Positions 1 through 6,288 of a DNA stretch of 7,047 bases are shown piece by piece. The notes beneath the pieces were generated by a model. That model saw nothing but the letters and a program-made list of their open reading frames with translations, had not been told where the DNA came from and made no database searches. The position numbers and the translations under genes were made by a program. Position 1 is the stretch's first letter; every line of letters starts with the position of its first letter. Source of the DNA: Candidatus Gastranaerophilales bacterium (lineage in GTDB: Bacteria; Cyanobacteriota; Vampirovibrionia; Gastranaerophilales; Gastranaerophilaceae); NCBI GenBank assembly GCA_947589525.1, contig CANQAW010000091.1, positions 1 to 7,047 of the forward strand, read 5' to 3'.

Positions 1-2187
1 TGATAATAATGACAGCATGGTTTTTTCAATGTCTTCCAAGACCTGATAAATTATGTCATATTTTTTGATTTTTACTCCTGCTTTTTGTGCGCTCAAAAGG
101 GCATTTGAATCTTCTTTTACGCTAAAGCCGAGAATAATTGCACCTGAAGCTCCCGCAAGCATAACATCTGCTTCCGAGATATCGCCGACGCCCGTATGTA
201 CAATTTTGGGTACTACTTTAAGGGATTTAACATTTTGTATTGCTTGAGAAACGGCTTCGGCAGATCCGTTTGTGTTAGCTTTTATAATTAAATTTAAGTT
301 TGTAACCTCGCTGTCGTTCGCCATTGCTTCTTTTTGTACATGGGCAATTGTAAGGGCTTCCAAACGTGTCGAGCGTTCTTTTTGTTTACGCTGCTGAACA
401 ATTGCCTTCATTGTTTTTTCGTTTTCAACAACTTCAAAAATATCTCCTGCCTGCGGTACTTCGTTTAAACCCAATATTTCAACAGGAGTTGAAGGGCCTG
501 CCATTCGGACTCTTTTACCCGAGTCATCCAGTAAAGCTCTGACTTTACCGCCTACCGTGCCTGCAATAATTGAGTCTCCGACTCTCAGCGTACCGTTTTG
601 AATGAGCATTGTAGCAACAGGGCCTTTGCCTTTGTCGAGATTAGCTTCAATAATAACACCGCTTGCGGGGCATTTTTCAACTTCTTTTAATTCCTGCATA
701 TCAGCAACAAGAAGTATATATTCAAGTAAATCATCTATTCCTGTTTTTTGCAGAGCGGATACGGGAACGCAAATCGTATCACCGCCCCATTTTTCAGGTA
801 CTAACCCGTGTTCTGTCAGCTCTTGTAAAACTTTATCGGGATTAGCTTCGGGCTTGTCAATTTTATTTACTGCGACAATAATGGGTACGCCCGCAGATTT
901 GGCATGGGATATACTTTCGATTGTTTGAGGCATAACCCCGTCATCGGCTGCAACAACCAAAACGGCTATATCTGTTGATTGTGCGCCTCTTAATCTCATT
1001 TGCGTAAAAGCTTCATGACCGGGTGTATCTATAAAAACAATTTTGCGTTTATCAAGCCAAACAGTGTACGCACCAATACTTTGAGTTATTCCTCCGACTT
1101 CCGTTTGAACAATTTTGTGTTTGGAAGCACGTATAGAATCAAGTAATGTGGTTTTACCGTGGTCAACATGCCCCATTACCGTAACAACTGGTGCTCTTTT
1201 AACTATATCTTCCTCTTTAGCGTTTTTAAGATACTTGTTTACGCCCTCTTTTTCTTCTTCCTCTGCTATAAATGCGTCTATATCTTCATCTAAAACCTCA
1301 AGTTCAAAGTTCAGAGCAACTTTTTTGGAAGTTTCGGTGTCTATTGGAGTATTTACGGTAACCATAATGCCTTCAAGCATAAGGAATTTAATAATTTCTG
1401 CAGGAGTTTTTTTGATTTTTTCGCTTAATTCTCCCACGGTCATTGGTCTGTCTATGACTACGGATGTAACTACTTCTTGTGCTTCGTGTTCTTGAGTGTG
1501 TTTTTTATGTTTATTTTGAACGGTTTTTTCTAAGCTTATTCTTTCCTGTTCTTCTTTTTTATTGTAGTTGTCGTGTTCTTTTCTTTTTTTCTTGTTTGAG
1601 CGCCCTTGATTTTGATACATATCTTGAGAGATAATGTGTCTTTTTATTGGAGTGTATGAGATTTGTTTTTGGGGCTTATCCTGTTTCTTTTCATTTTGCT
1701 GGTTTTTTTCTTTGTCAGCTTTATTGTCTTGTGTTTTTGAGAAATTTTTTCTAGTCATTGAAGGCAGGGTAGAAAGCCTGTCTGTTGAATTGTGTATTTT
1801 TTGAACTTGTTTTACTGCTTCGGGCTGTTTTTGCCGTACTTCAGGTGTTTCTTCTTTTTGTTTTTTAGGAGTTTTATTAAATTGAGTTTTTGGAGCGCTT
1901 CTGACTATTTCAAGCTTGGAGACGGTTTTTGGAAGAGAGACTTCTTGCTTCGGTTCGCTTTCGGTTGGTGTTTGTTCCGGCTGTTTTTGTTTTTTGACAA
2001 TAAAAGCTTTCGGTTTTAAAGTTTGTTTGTTTTGCTGTGATGTGTATAGTTTTTTTATTTTATCAATATATCCGTCGCCGATTGTTGAGCTGTGAGATTT
2101 AAGAGTTAGTCCCAGTTTTTCGTTTGCACTTTCAATTAACTCTTTTGATGTAATATTCAATTCTTTGGCAAGTTCGTGTACTCTCAT
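1..2187 (-). CDS. infB: Translation initiation factor IF-2, 3' end cut off by the window edge
   Basis: Cytoplasmic GTPase that places fMet-tRNA on the 30S subunit and promotes 50S joining. The frame is open for 729 codons from the ATG at 2187 to the window edge. Order of parts: an IF2_N helical module at residues 1-50 (starts MRVHELAKELNITSKELIE); a K/Q/E-rich linker at about 55-240; a second IF2_N module at about 247-290 (RPMTVGELSEKIKK); and the G domain. All G motifs are intact: G1 GHVDHGKT 339-346, G2 threonine T368, G3 DTPGHE 387-392 with catalytic H391, G4 NKID 441-444, G5 SAL 477-479. Domain II follows at about 497-600 and domain III at about 626-720. The C-terminal fMet-tRNA-binding domain, roughly 100 residues in this family, lies outside the window. 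This looks like a window cut, not a broken gene. The start is supported by AGGAG four bases upstream and by the family's typical N-terminus. No nusA, ylxR or other translation gene precedes it here. Confidence 0.97.
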   Translation of the reverse strand, partial: MRVHELAKELNITSKELIESANEKLGLTLKSHSSTIGDGYIDKIKKLYTSQQNKQTLKPKAFIVKKQKQPEQTPTESEPKQEVSLPKTVSKLEIVRSAPKTQFNKTPKKQKEETPEVRQKQPEAVKQVQKIHNSTDRLSTLPSMTRKNFSKTQDNKADKEKNQQNEKKQDKPQKQISYTPIKRHIISQDMYQNQGRSNKKKRKEHDNYNKKEEQERISLEKTVQNKHKKHTQEHEAQEVVTSVVIDRPMTVGELSEKIKKTPAEIIKFLMLEGIMVTVNTPIDTETSKKVALNFELEVLDEDIDAFIAEEEEKEGVNKYLKNAKEEDIVKRAPVVTVMGHVDHGKTTLLDSIRASKHKIVQTEVGGITQSIGAYTVWLDKRKIVFIDTPGHEAFTQMRLRGAQSTDIAVLVVAADDGVMPQTIESISHAKSAGVPIIVAVNKIDKPEANPDKVLQELTEHGLVPEKWGGDTICVPVSALQKTGIDDLLEYILLVADMQELKEVEKCPASGVIIEANLDKGKGPVATMLIQNGTLRVGDSIIAGTVGGKVRALLDDSGKRVRMAGPSTPVEILGLNEVPQAGDIFEVVENEKTMKAIVQQRKQKERSTRLEALTIAHVQKEAMANDSEVTNLNLIIKANTNGSAEAVSQAIQNVKSLKVVPKIVHTGVGDISEADVMLAGASGAIILGFSVKEDSNALLSAQKAGVKIKKYDIIYQVLEDIEKTMLSLLS

Positions 2188-2191
2188 TTTT

Positions 2192-2196
2192 CTCCT
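2192..2196 (-). promoter_or_regulatory. Ribosome binding site of infB
   Basis: On the minus strand AGGAG lies four bases before the ATG at 2187. The spacing is short, but this is the strongest Shine-Dalgarno match in the window. It fixes the IF-2 start at the full-length form beginning with the N-terminal IF2_N module. Confidence 0.75.
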
Positions 2197-2218
2197 ATTT
2201 CACAAGACTGTTTTTATA

Positions 2219-2248
2219 TCTATAAAATAACACAATACCTACTGTAAA
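2219..2248 (-). promoter_or_regulatory. Possible sigma-70-type promoter for infB
   Basis: In the 66-bp gap before infB the minus strand has TTTACA (2243-2248; 4 of 6 to TTGACA) and TATAGA (2219-2224; 4 of 6 to TATAAT), 18 bases apart. Initiation would fall near 2212, leaving a leader of about 25 bases with the AGGAG site in it. Such matches are common by chance in AT-rich DNA, so this is only a candidate. A short AT-only inverted repeat (2212-2227, TTTTAT and ATAAAA around four bases) overlaps the -10 element and has no run of T after it typical of a terminator. Confidence 0.3.
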
Positions 2249-2253
2249 TACAA

Positions 2254-3510
2254 CTAGTTATTTACTTTTAGAATTGAAACCAATGTCCATGGTGCATTTT
2301 TAGCTTTTTTACAGAAGAATTTTAAATGCATGTCATCGGCTTTATTGTTTATATTGGTAATAATTTCATCACTCAGCTCAATTTTGTATGCTTGCGGATT
2401 TGAGTAGTATATCAGAGGGTTTAGTTTTGTTATAATCTTTTTTTCTATTTTGTCGGTGTGAGAATTTCTGATTATGTGAACCTGTATATACAAGCTGTCT
2501 ATTACCTGTTTTGTGTTGTTTTTAAGCAAGATAGCGAGATATTTTTTTTCTTTTGAAAACATTCCGCTTTTTTCGGATACAAATTTAGGTTTGCTTATGG
2601 TTATATCTTTTTTATAAAGATAAGCATTCAGCATTTTTTTAGTGAATTTCTTTTTCTGTGTATAGTAATAATCAATTTTAGTGCTGTCATTTTCATAATT
2701 TGCTTTATTATACAGTGTGTCTAAAATACTGTTATAAATATATGGATTTACAATGTAGGGATTATCTCTTAATGTTTGGCTCATGTATAATTCGGACATT
2801 TTTAAATCAATATTTTTATATACAAGAGCCAGTTTGTATTTTGCTAAGGGGTTAGATTTTACTTTAATAGAATTTTTTAAATCAATAATTGCCTCATCAA
2901 CTAAACCTTCTTCAATTTTTTCATCCGCCGTTTTCGTATAGGAAACTGCGTATTTTTCCTTAATTCTGTTGTACAGCTTTTTATTGTCCACGTTTTTTGC
3001 GTATTTGTACGCAATTTTATATGCCATGTTGGCGCCGTCATATATTGCATTTTCATCCATGTTGTCTGCTATTGCTTCATATATTTTTGCCCTGAATTCA
3101 TAAGTTTTCATATTATTTGTTCTGATTTCTTCGGCAAGCGTGGTGGCTAAATTTATAAATCCGTTATTAGCGCAAAAAATAGCATAAGAATATAGTGAAA
3201 AATTAGACCTTTTTGATACAACGATGGCTTTTTTATAGTATGAATTTGCTTTTGCGGGCTCATCCAAACGGTTGTATATTTCCGCTATTCTGATATAAGG
3301 AGCGGAGTCGTCGGGATTTTGTTCAATTAACTTTTCCAGCTGGCTTATTGTAAAAAATTTTGATAAATTTTTCAAGTTAAGTTCTTCAAAATTAACTTTT
3401 TTCTCGCACCTGAATAAAAGCTCAAGCTCTATTCCGACCGCAATTGTAAAAACTAAAATCAGAGTGATAATAAATGTAGCTATGTATTTGATATATTTTT
3501 TTTTAATCAT
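2254..3510 (-). CDS. Membrane-anchored TPR-like protein with C-terminal beta-rich domain
   Basis: I do not recognise a named family. From the ATG the protein has 418 residues. A lysine-rich start (MIKKKYIKY) is followed by one hydrophobic segment at about 6-28, so it is probably anchored in the cytoplasmic membrane with the rest outside the cytoplasm. Residues about 60-265 are helical and TPR-like. The clearest unit is at about 66-98 (PYIRIAEIYNRLDEPAKANS), with weaker units around 195-250 (EKIEEGLVDEAIIDLKNSIK). Residues about 300-418 alternate hydrophobic and polar residues (LAILLKNNTKQVIDSLYIQV), suggesting a beta-sandwich of the FxLYD or similar extracytoplasmic kind; this is inference. 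The role may be protein-protein contact or envelope assembly. I chose the ATG at 3510, which overlaps the mgtC stop by 8 bases (ATGATTAA) and has GAGAA upstream. A TTG at 3528 would add six residues but lacks a ribosome site. Confidence 0.8.
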   Translation of the reverse strand: MIKKKYIKYIATFIITLILVFTIAVGIELELLFRCEKKVNFEELNLKNLSKFFTISQLEKLIEQNPDDSAPYIRIAEIYNRLDEPAKANSYYKKAIVVSKRSNFSLYSYAIFCANNGFINLATTLAEEIRTNNMKTYEFRAKIYEAIADNMDENAIYDGANMAYKIAYKYAKNVDNKKLYNRIKEKYAVSYTKTADEKIEEGLVDEAIIDLKNSIKVKSNPLAKYKLALVYKNIDLKMSELYMSQTLRDNPYIVNPYIYNSILDTLYNKANYENDSTKIDYYYTQKKKFTKKMLNAYLYKKDITISKPKFVSEKSGMFSKEKKYLAILLKNNTKQVIDSLYIQVHIIRNSHTDKIEKKIITKLNPLIYYSNPQAYKIELSDEIITNINNKADDMHLKFFCKKAKNAPWTLVSILKVNN

Positions 3511-4201
3511 AATATTCTCTGATTTCAATTGAATCTATTGTCTGTATAAGTTTAAAAATTTCCTGAATATTTTTAAGAGATTTTTTTGTGGAAATTACTG
3601 CCGAATATTTTAATTCCGTGGAGTTTACGAGTTTTTTGTTTATTTTAAAAATTTTTTTAAAGCTGTTGTTAAATATTTCTTCGATTTTGTCACACTCGTC
3701 TATTGAAGCGCTGAGGCTCACTTGATAGAGAGTATAGAACATTTTTCTTTTTGATAAAAAGTTTTTTTCAAGTCTGCCAATTAAAATTAAAACAAATAAA
3801 GTAACTATTGAAGCTAATGAAGCAGTCAGATACTCACCGCATCCGCATGCCATGCCGATTGAAGCGCAAACCCAAAGAGTAGCTGCCGTGGTTATACCAA
3901 AAACATTACTGCCATGCCTCATAACCGTGCCTGCGCCGATGAAACCTATACCTGTAATAACTTGAGCGGCAATTCTGGCGGGGTCATTTGTACCTATAAC
4001 TCCGACAGTTTCATGCATTTTGAAGCCGTATAAAGATAAAATCGTAAAAACACATGCTCCCAAACACACCAGAATATGTGTTCTTAATCCTGCAAATTTT
4101 CCCGTTAACTCACGTTCAACACCAAGTATAAATGATAAAATTACTGCAAGAATTATTCTGAACAGTACTATGACATGGGTATCTATATTTAATCCTTCCA
4201 T
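3503..4201 (-). CDS. mgtC: MgtC/SapB family inner-membrane protein
   Basis: 232 residues, close to the family's usual length. The N-terminal half is the MgtC membrane domain of four to five helices. Recognisable family stretches are ILGVERELTGKFAGLRTHIL at 25-44, the NDPARIAAQVITGIGFIGAG block at 72-91, and FGITTAATLWVCASIGMACG at 101-120. Residues about 150-232 form a soluble tail with an ACT-like alternation of helices and strands, as in the longer MgtC proteins. In pathogens MgtC supports growth at low magnesium and survival in macrophages, and it has been linked to F-type ATPase or potassium homeostasis. Many non-pathogens carry relatives of unknown role, so the symbol denotes family only. 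AAGGA stands six bases before the ATG. The gap to the upstream permease gene is 10 bp, which leaves no room for an mgtC-type magnesium-sensing leader. Expression must come from an upstream promoter unless one lies inside the permease gene. Confidence 0.93.
   Translation of the reverse strand: MEGLNIDTHVIVLFRIILAVILSFILGVERELTGKFAGLRTHILVCLGACVFTILSLYGFKMHETVGVIGTNDPARIAAQVITGIGFIGAGTVMRHGSNVFGITTAATLWVCASIGMACGCGEYLTASLASIVTLFVLILIGRLEKNFLSKRKMFYTLYQVSLSASIDECDKIEEIFNNSFKKIFKINKKLVNSTELKYSAVISTKKSLKNIQEIFKLIQTIDSIEIREYYD
3515..3519 (-). promoter_or_regulatory. Weak ribosome binding site deciding the 3510 start
   Basis: GAGAA on the minus strand ends four bases before the ATG at 3510 (GAG alone is six bases away). 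It is a partial Shine-Dalgarno match inside the end of the mgtC gene, so the TPR gene is probably translationally coupled to mgtC. No comparable purine run precedes the TTG at 3528. Confidence 0.45.
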
Positions 4202-4207
4202 TTAATT

Positions 4208-4212
4208 TCCTT
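4208..4212 (-). promoter_or_regulatory. Ribosome binding site of the mgtC-family gene
   Basis: AAGGA, six bases before the ATG at 4201, overlaps the TAA stop of the upstream permease gene (4212-4214). This supports the chosen mgtC start and its co-translation with the permease. Confidence 0.65.
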
Positions 4213-5279
4213 TATTTGAGTGCTTTTGGGTCAAATATATCCCTTATTTTATCGCCTAATACATTAAAAGACAAAACTGCAATAAAAATTAAAAATCCGG
4301 GGGTTAAAAGCCAAGGCCGATATATTATGTTTGCAAATTCCTGTGCTTCTCTTAGCATATTGCCCCAGCTTGCTTCAGGAAGCTGTATTCCCAAACCCAA
4401 AAAACTTAATCCCGATTCTGCAAGTATGTAGGATGGAACTGACAGAGTAAGAGCTATGATGACATAACTTGATGTTTGCGGGAGAATATGTTTTAAAATT
4501 ATGCGTTTTCTGCTTGCGCCTATTGTTTCTATCGCTTTAATATAGTCGTGCGTTTTTATTGATAAAACCATGCCCCGAATTACTCTTGAAAATCCTGCCC
4601 AGCCTATAAAAGCAAGAATTGCCGTAATAAGAGCAAAACTTTGTTTGCTTGTCATATTGGAAGGAAGGATTGAAGCCAAAATAATTAATAAATAAAAAGT
4701 GGGAATTGACATAATTGCTTCGGCAATTCTCATCATAATTTTATCCGTGACACCTCCCATATATCCCGATATTCCGCCATACAAAGCACCGATTGGAAAA
4801 GATATTAAAAGTGCTAAAAATCCTATGGTAAGCGATATCTGACCGCCGAAAAATAATCTTGAATATATGTCGCATCCGTTTATGTCCGTACCAAGCAGAA
4901 ACAAAGCGCAATTATCTTCAGGCACTATAAGATGCAGATTAGATTTGAATAAACCGAGTATTTTATACTCGTAACCCTTTGCAAAAAATTTTATTTTGTA
5001 TTTTTTATTTCTGTCCTGATTGTATCTGATTGTTAAATTTTTTTTGTCAAAAACTTTATTATAATTGTATGTGTAGGGCTTTTGTATTTTGTTATCTTTA
5101 TCGATTACGTAAATATTGGAAGGAGGCATATACGCACGATTTCTGTCGGAAAAATTATTTGGATAAACGGCAAAAAAATCTGCAAAGGTAATTGCAAAAT
5201 ACATTAAAAACAGAACAATAAAAGCGCAAAAAGCAACTTTATCTTTCTTAATTTTTTTGTATACTTCGCCTATTTTCAT
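4212..5279 (-). CDS. ABC importer permease, DppC/OppC type (peptide/nickel family)
   Basis: Inner-membrane subunit of a peptide- or nickel-type ABC importer, expected to pair with the DppB-type product just upstream. 355 residues, longer than the roughly 300 typical of DppC. One helix at about 15-37 is followed by an extracytoplasmic insertion at about 40-125 (includes FFAKGYEYKILGLFKSNLHL at 98-117). This kind of insertion is known in a subgroup of OppC proteins. Then come the family signature LGTDINGCDIYSRL at 129-142, five further helices (about 147-170, 183-204, 214-232, 270-292, 325-342), the ATPase-contacting EAA loop at about 245-268 (DYIKAIETIGASRKRIILKH), and AESGLSFLGLGIQLPEASWG at 287-306. 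In the signature C136 stands where arginine is usual. Its ATG overlaps the TAA of the upstream gene by one base (TAATG), and GAGGA lies 10 bases before the start. The substrate cannot be told from sequence. No ATPase or binding-protein gene is in the window. Confidence 0.94.
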   Translation of the reverse strand: MKIGEVYKKIKKDKVAFCAFIVLFLMYFAITFADFFAVYPNNFSDRNRAYMPPSNIYVIDKDNKIQKPYTYNYNKVFDKKNLTIRYNQDRNKKYKIKFFAKGYEYKILGLFKSNLHLIVPEDNCALFLLGTDINGCDIYSRLFFGGQISLTIGFLALLISFPIGALYGGISGYMGGVTDKIMMRIAEAIMSIPTFYLLIILASILPSNMTSKQSFALITAILAFIGWAGFSRVIRGMVLSIKTHDYIKAIETIGASRKRIILKHILPQTSSYVIIALTLSVPSYILAESGLSFLGLGIQLPEASWGNMLREAQEFANIIYRPWLLTPGFLIFIAVLSFNVLGDKIRDIFDPKALK

Positions 5280-6244
5280 TATATACCAATCCTCGGGTCA
5301 GTAAATTTTAACAATATATCTGCAAGCAGATTACCGACTATAAGCATAATTGTTCCTATCATCAATCCTGCCATAATTAAGTTTATGTCGGATATCATGA
5401 CAGCTTCAAGCAATAATTTTCCTAATCCCGGATATTGAAACACGTATTCCGTAAGCGCAGCACCCGATAACAAGCCTGCAAATTCAAATCCGAGCATGGT
5501 AATAATCGGATTTACGGCATTTCTCAGTGCATGCTTCATAATTACTCTTGTTTTTGAAAGACCTTTTGCTTGTGCAAATTTAACATATTCGGAGTTCAGC
5601 ACATCCAGCATATTTGCTCTTATTTGCCTTGTAATTGATGAAAGAGATATAGTTGTCAATACACAGACCGGCAGGGCTAAATGCCATAATATGTCCGCAA
5701 TTTTTGATATAAGGCTCATTGAAGAAAAATTGACGCTTGTAAGTCCTCCGATTGGAAACCAGCCTGTTTTTTGAGCAAATAAAAGCAGTAAAATAGCAAA
5801 AAAGAAGGATGGTATTGCCATTCCACAGCTTGTAGCAATAGTGAGAATTTTGTCGTACAAAGAGTTATAGCAGACAGCTCCCAAAACTCCCGCAACAAGT
5901 GATATTGCCCAGCTTACGACAATTACCGAAATTGAAAGAAGAAGAGTATTTATAATTCTCGGTTTAAGTTTGGATGATACTTTGGTATTATCCGTGCAGT
6001 AACCCATATTTCCTCTGATAAAATTTTTAGCCCAGAAAAAATACTGTATGTATACGGGTTTATCCAGTGCAAGCCGTTTGGTTTCCTTATCTATTGTTTC
6101 CTGACTTATTGAGGGATTAAGCTTCATTTGAGCAAGAGGATCAACGGGCGAAAGCCTTATTAGAAAAAAACTGATTAAGGATACTATAAATAAAATCGGA
6201 ATTGAATTTATAATTCGTTTTATTATATACAACAGAGTATTCAT
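5279..6244 (-). CDS. ABC importer permease, DppB/OppB type (peptide/nickel family)
   Basis: Inner-membrane partner of the DppC-type subunit encoded next, together forming the pore of a peptide- or nickel-type ABC importer. 321 residues, normal for the family. The N-terminus has the classic pattern of a short basic start, a hydrophobic helix at about 9-30 and then RLSPVDP (30-36), followed by the family's external segment (LALDKPVYIQYFFWAKNFIR at 58-77 and GNMGYC from 78). Helices follow at about 99-123, 133-158, 183-204, 249-267 and 284-310. The EAA loop that docks on the ATPase is at about 219-245 (EYVKFAQAKGLSKTRVIMKH), and TEYVFQYPGLGKLLLEAV at 265-282 is typical. The C-terminal DPRIGI is also the usual ending. 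The start ATG has AGGA nine bases upstream. The gap of 44 bp to the preceding TPR gene is compatible with one transcript. Substrate (oligopeptide, dipeptide, nickel or other) is unresolved. Confidence 0.95.
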   Translation of the reverse strand: MNTLLYIIKRIINSIPILFIVSLISFFLIRLSPVDPLAQMKLNPSISQETIDKETKRLALDKPVYIQYFFWAKNFIRGNMGYCTDNTKVSSKLKPRIINTLLLSISVIVVSWAISLVAGVLGAVCYNSLYDKILTIATSCGMAIPSFFFAILLLLFAQKTGWFPIGGLTSVNFSSMSLISKIADILWHLALPVCVLTTISLSSITRQIRANMLDVLNSEYVKFAQAKGLSKTRVIMKHALRNAVNPIITMLGFEFAGLLSGAALTEYVFQYPGLGKLLLEAVMISDINLIMAGLMIGTIMLIVGNLLADILLKFTDPRIGI

Positions 6245-6253
6245 TAAATACTA

Positions 6254-6284
6254 TCCTAATATAAAGTTATATCTTTTAAATTAG
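6254..6284 (-). promoter_or_regulatory. Ribosome binding site of the DppB-type gene, within a weak AT hairpin
   Basis: AGGA (6254-6257) sits nine bases before the ATG at 6244. Just upstream the minus strand can fold CTAAT-T-TAAA against TTTA-T-ATTAG, with one T/T mismatch and a nine-base loop (6256-6284), so that the 3' arm takes in part of the AGGA. It might lower initiation, but the stem is nearly all A/T and could be chance. It is not a terminator: the stem is weak and no T run follows. Confidence 0.3.
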
Positions 6285-6288
6285 ACCT

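Larger units (their letters stand above)
2254..6244 (-). other. Predicted transcription unit: two permeases, MgtC protein, anchored TPR protein
   Basis: Four consecutive genes on one strand are joined by a 1-base overlap, a 10-bp gap and an 8-base overlap. There is no room between them for promoters or terminators, so co-transcription and translational coupling are likely. The upstream TPR gene (44-bp gap) and infB (66-bp gap) are possible further members. The grouping rests on spacing alone. Confidence 0.7.

Noticed and set aside
602..928. Plus-strand open frame of 108 codons
   Set aside because: It lies antisense to the IF-2 G domain and domain II, whose motifs are intact on the minus strand. 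Its product has no recognisable pattern.
1115..1495. Plus-strand open frame of 126 codons, rich in Ser, Thr, Leu and Ile
   Set aside because: It is antisense to the second IF2_N module and G1 of IF-2. The composition is the mirror of the minus-strand coding sequence, and no ribosome site is evident.
1792..2019. Plus-strand open frame very rich in Phe and Leu, resembling a small membrane protein
   Set aside because: Phe and Leu codons here are the reverse complement of Lys, Glu and Gln codons in the IF-2 linker. The hydrophobicity is an artefact.
2212..2227. Inverted repeat before infB considered as a terminator
   Set aside because: It has six A/T pairs only, no G/C in the stem and no proper T tract after it. 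It is too weak for a Rho-independent terminator.
3511..3528. TTG at 3528 as the start of the anchored TPR-like protein
   Set aside because: It lacks a Shine-Dalgarno match and would lengthen the overlap with mgtC to 26 bases. The ATG at 3510 gives a typical basic N-terminus just before the membrane helix.
4202..4211. Magnesium-responsive leader ahead of mgtC
   Set aside because: Only 10 bases separate the permease stop from the mgtC start, mostly taken up by the ribosome site, so no leader or riboswitch can fit.
5496..5774. Plus-strand open frame of 92 codons within the DppB-type gene
   Set aside because: It is opposite the EAA loop and conserved helices of the permease, with no family features of its own.
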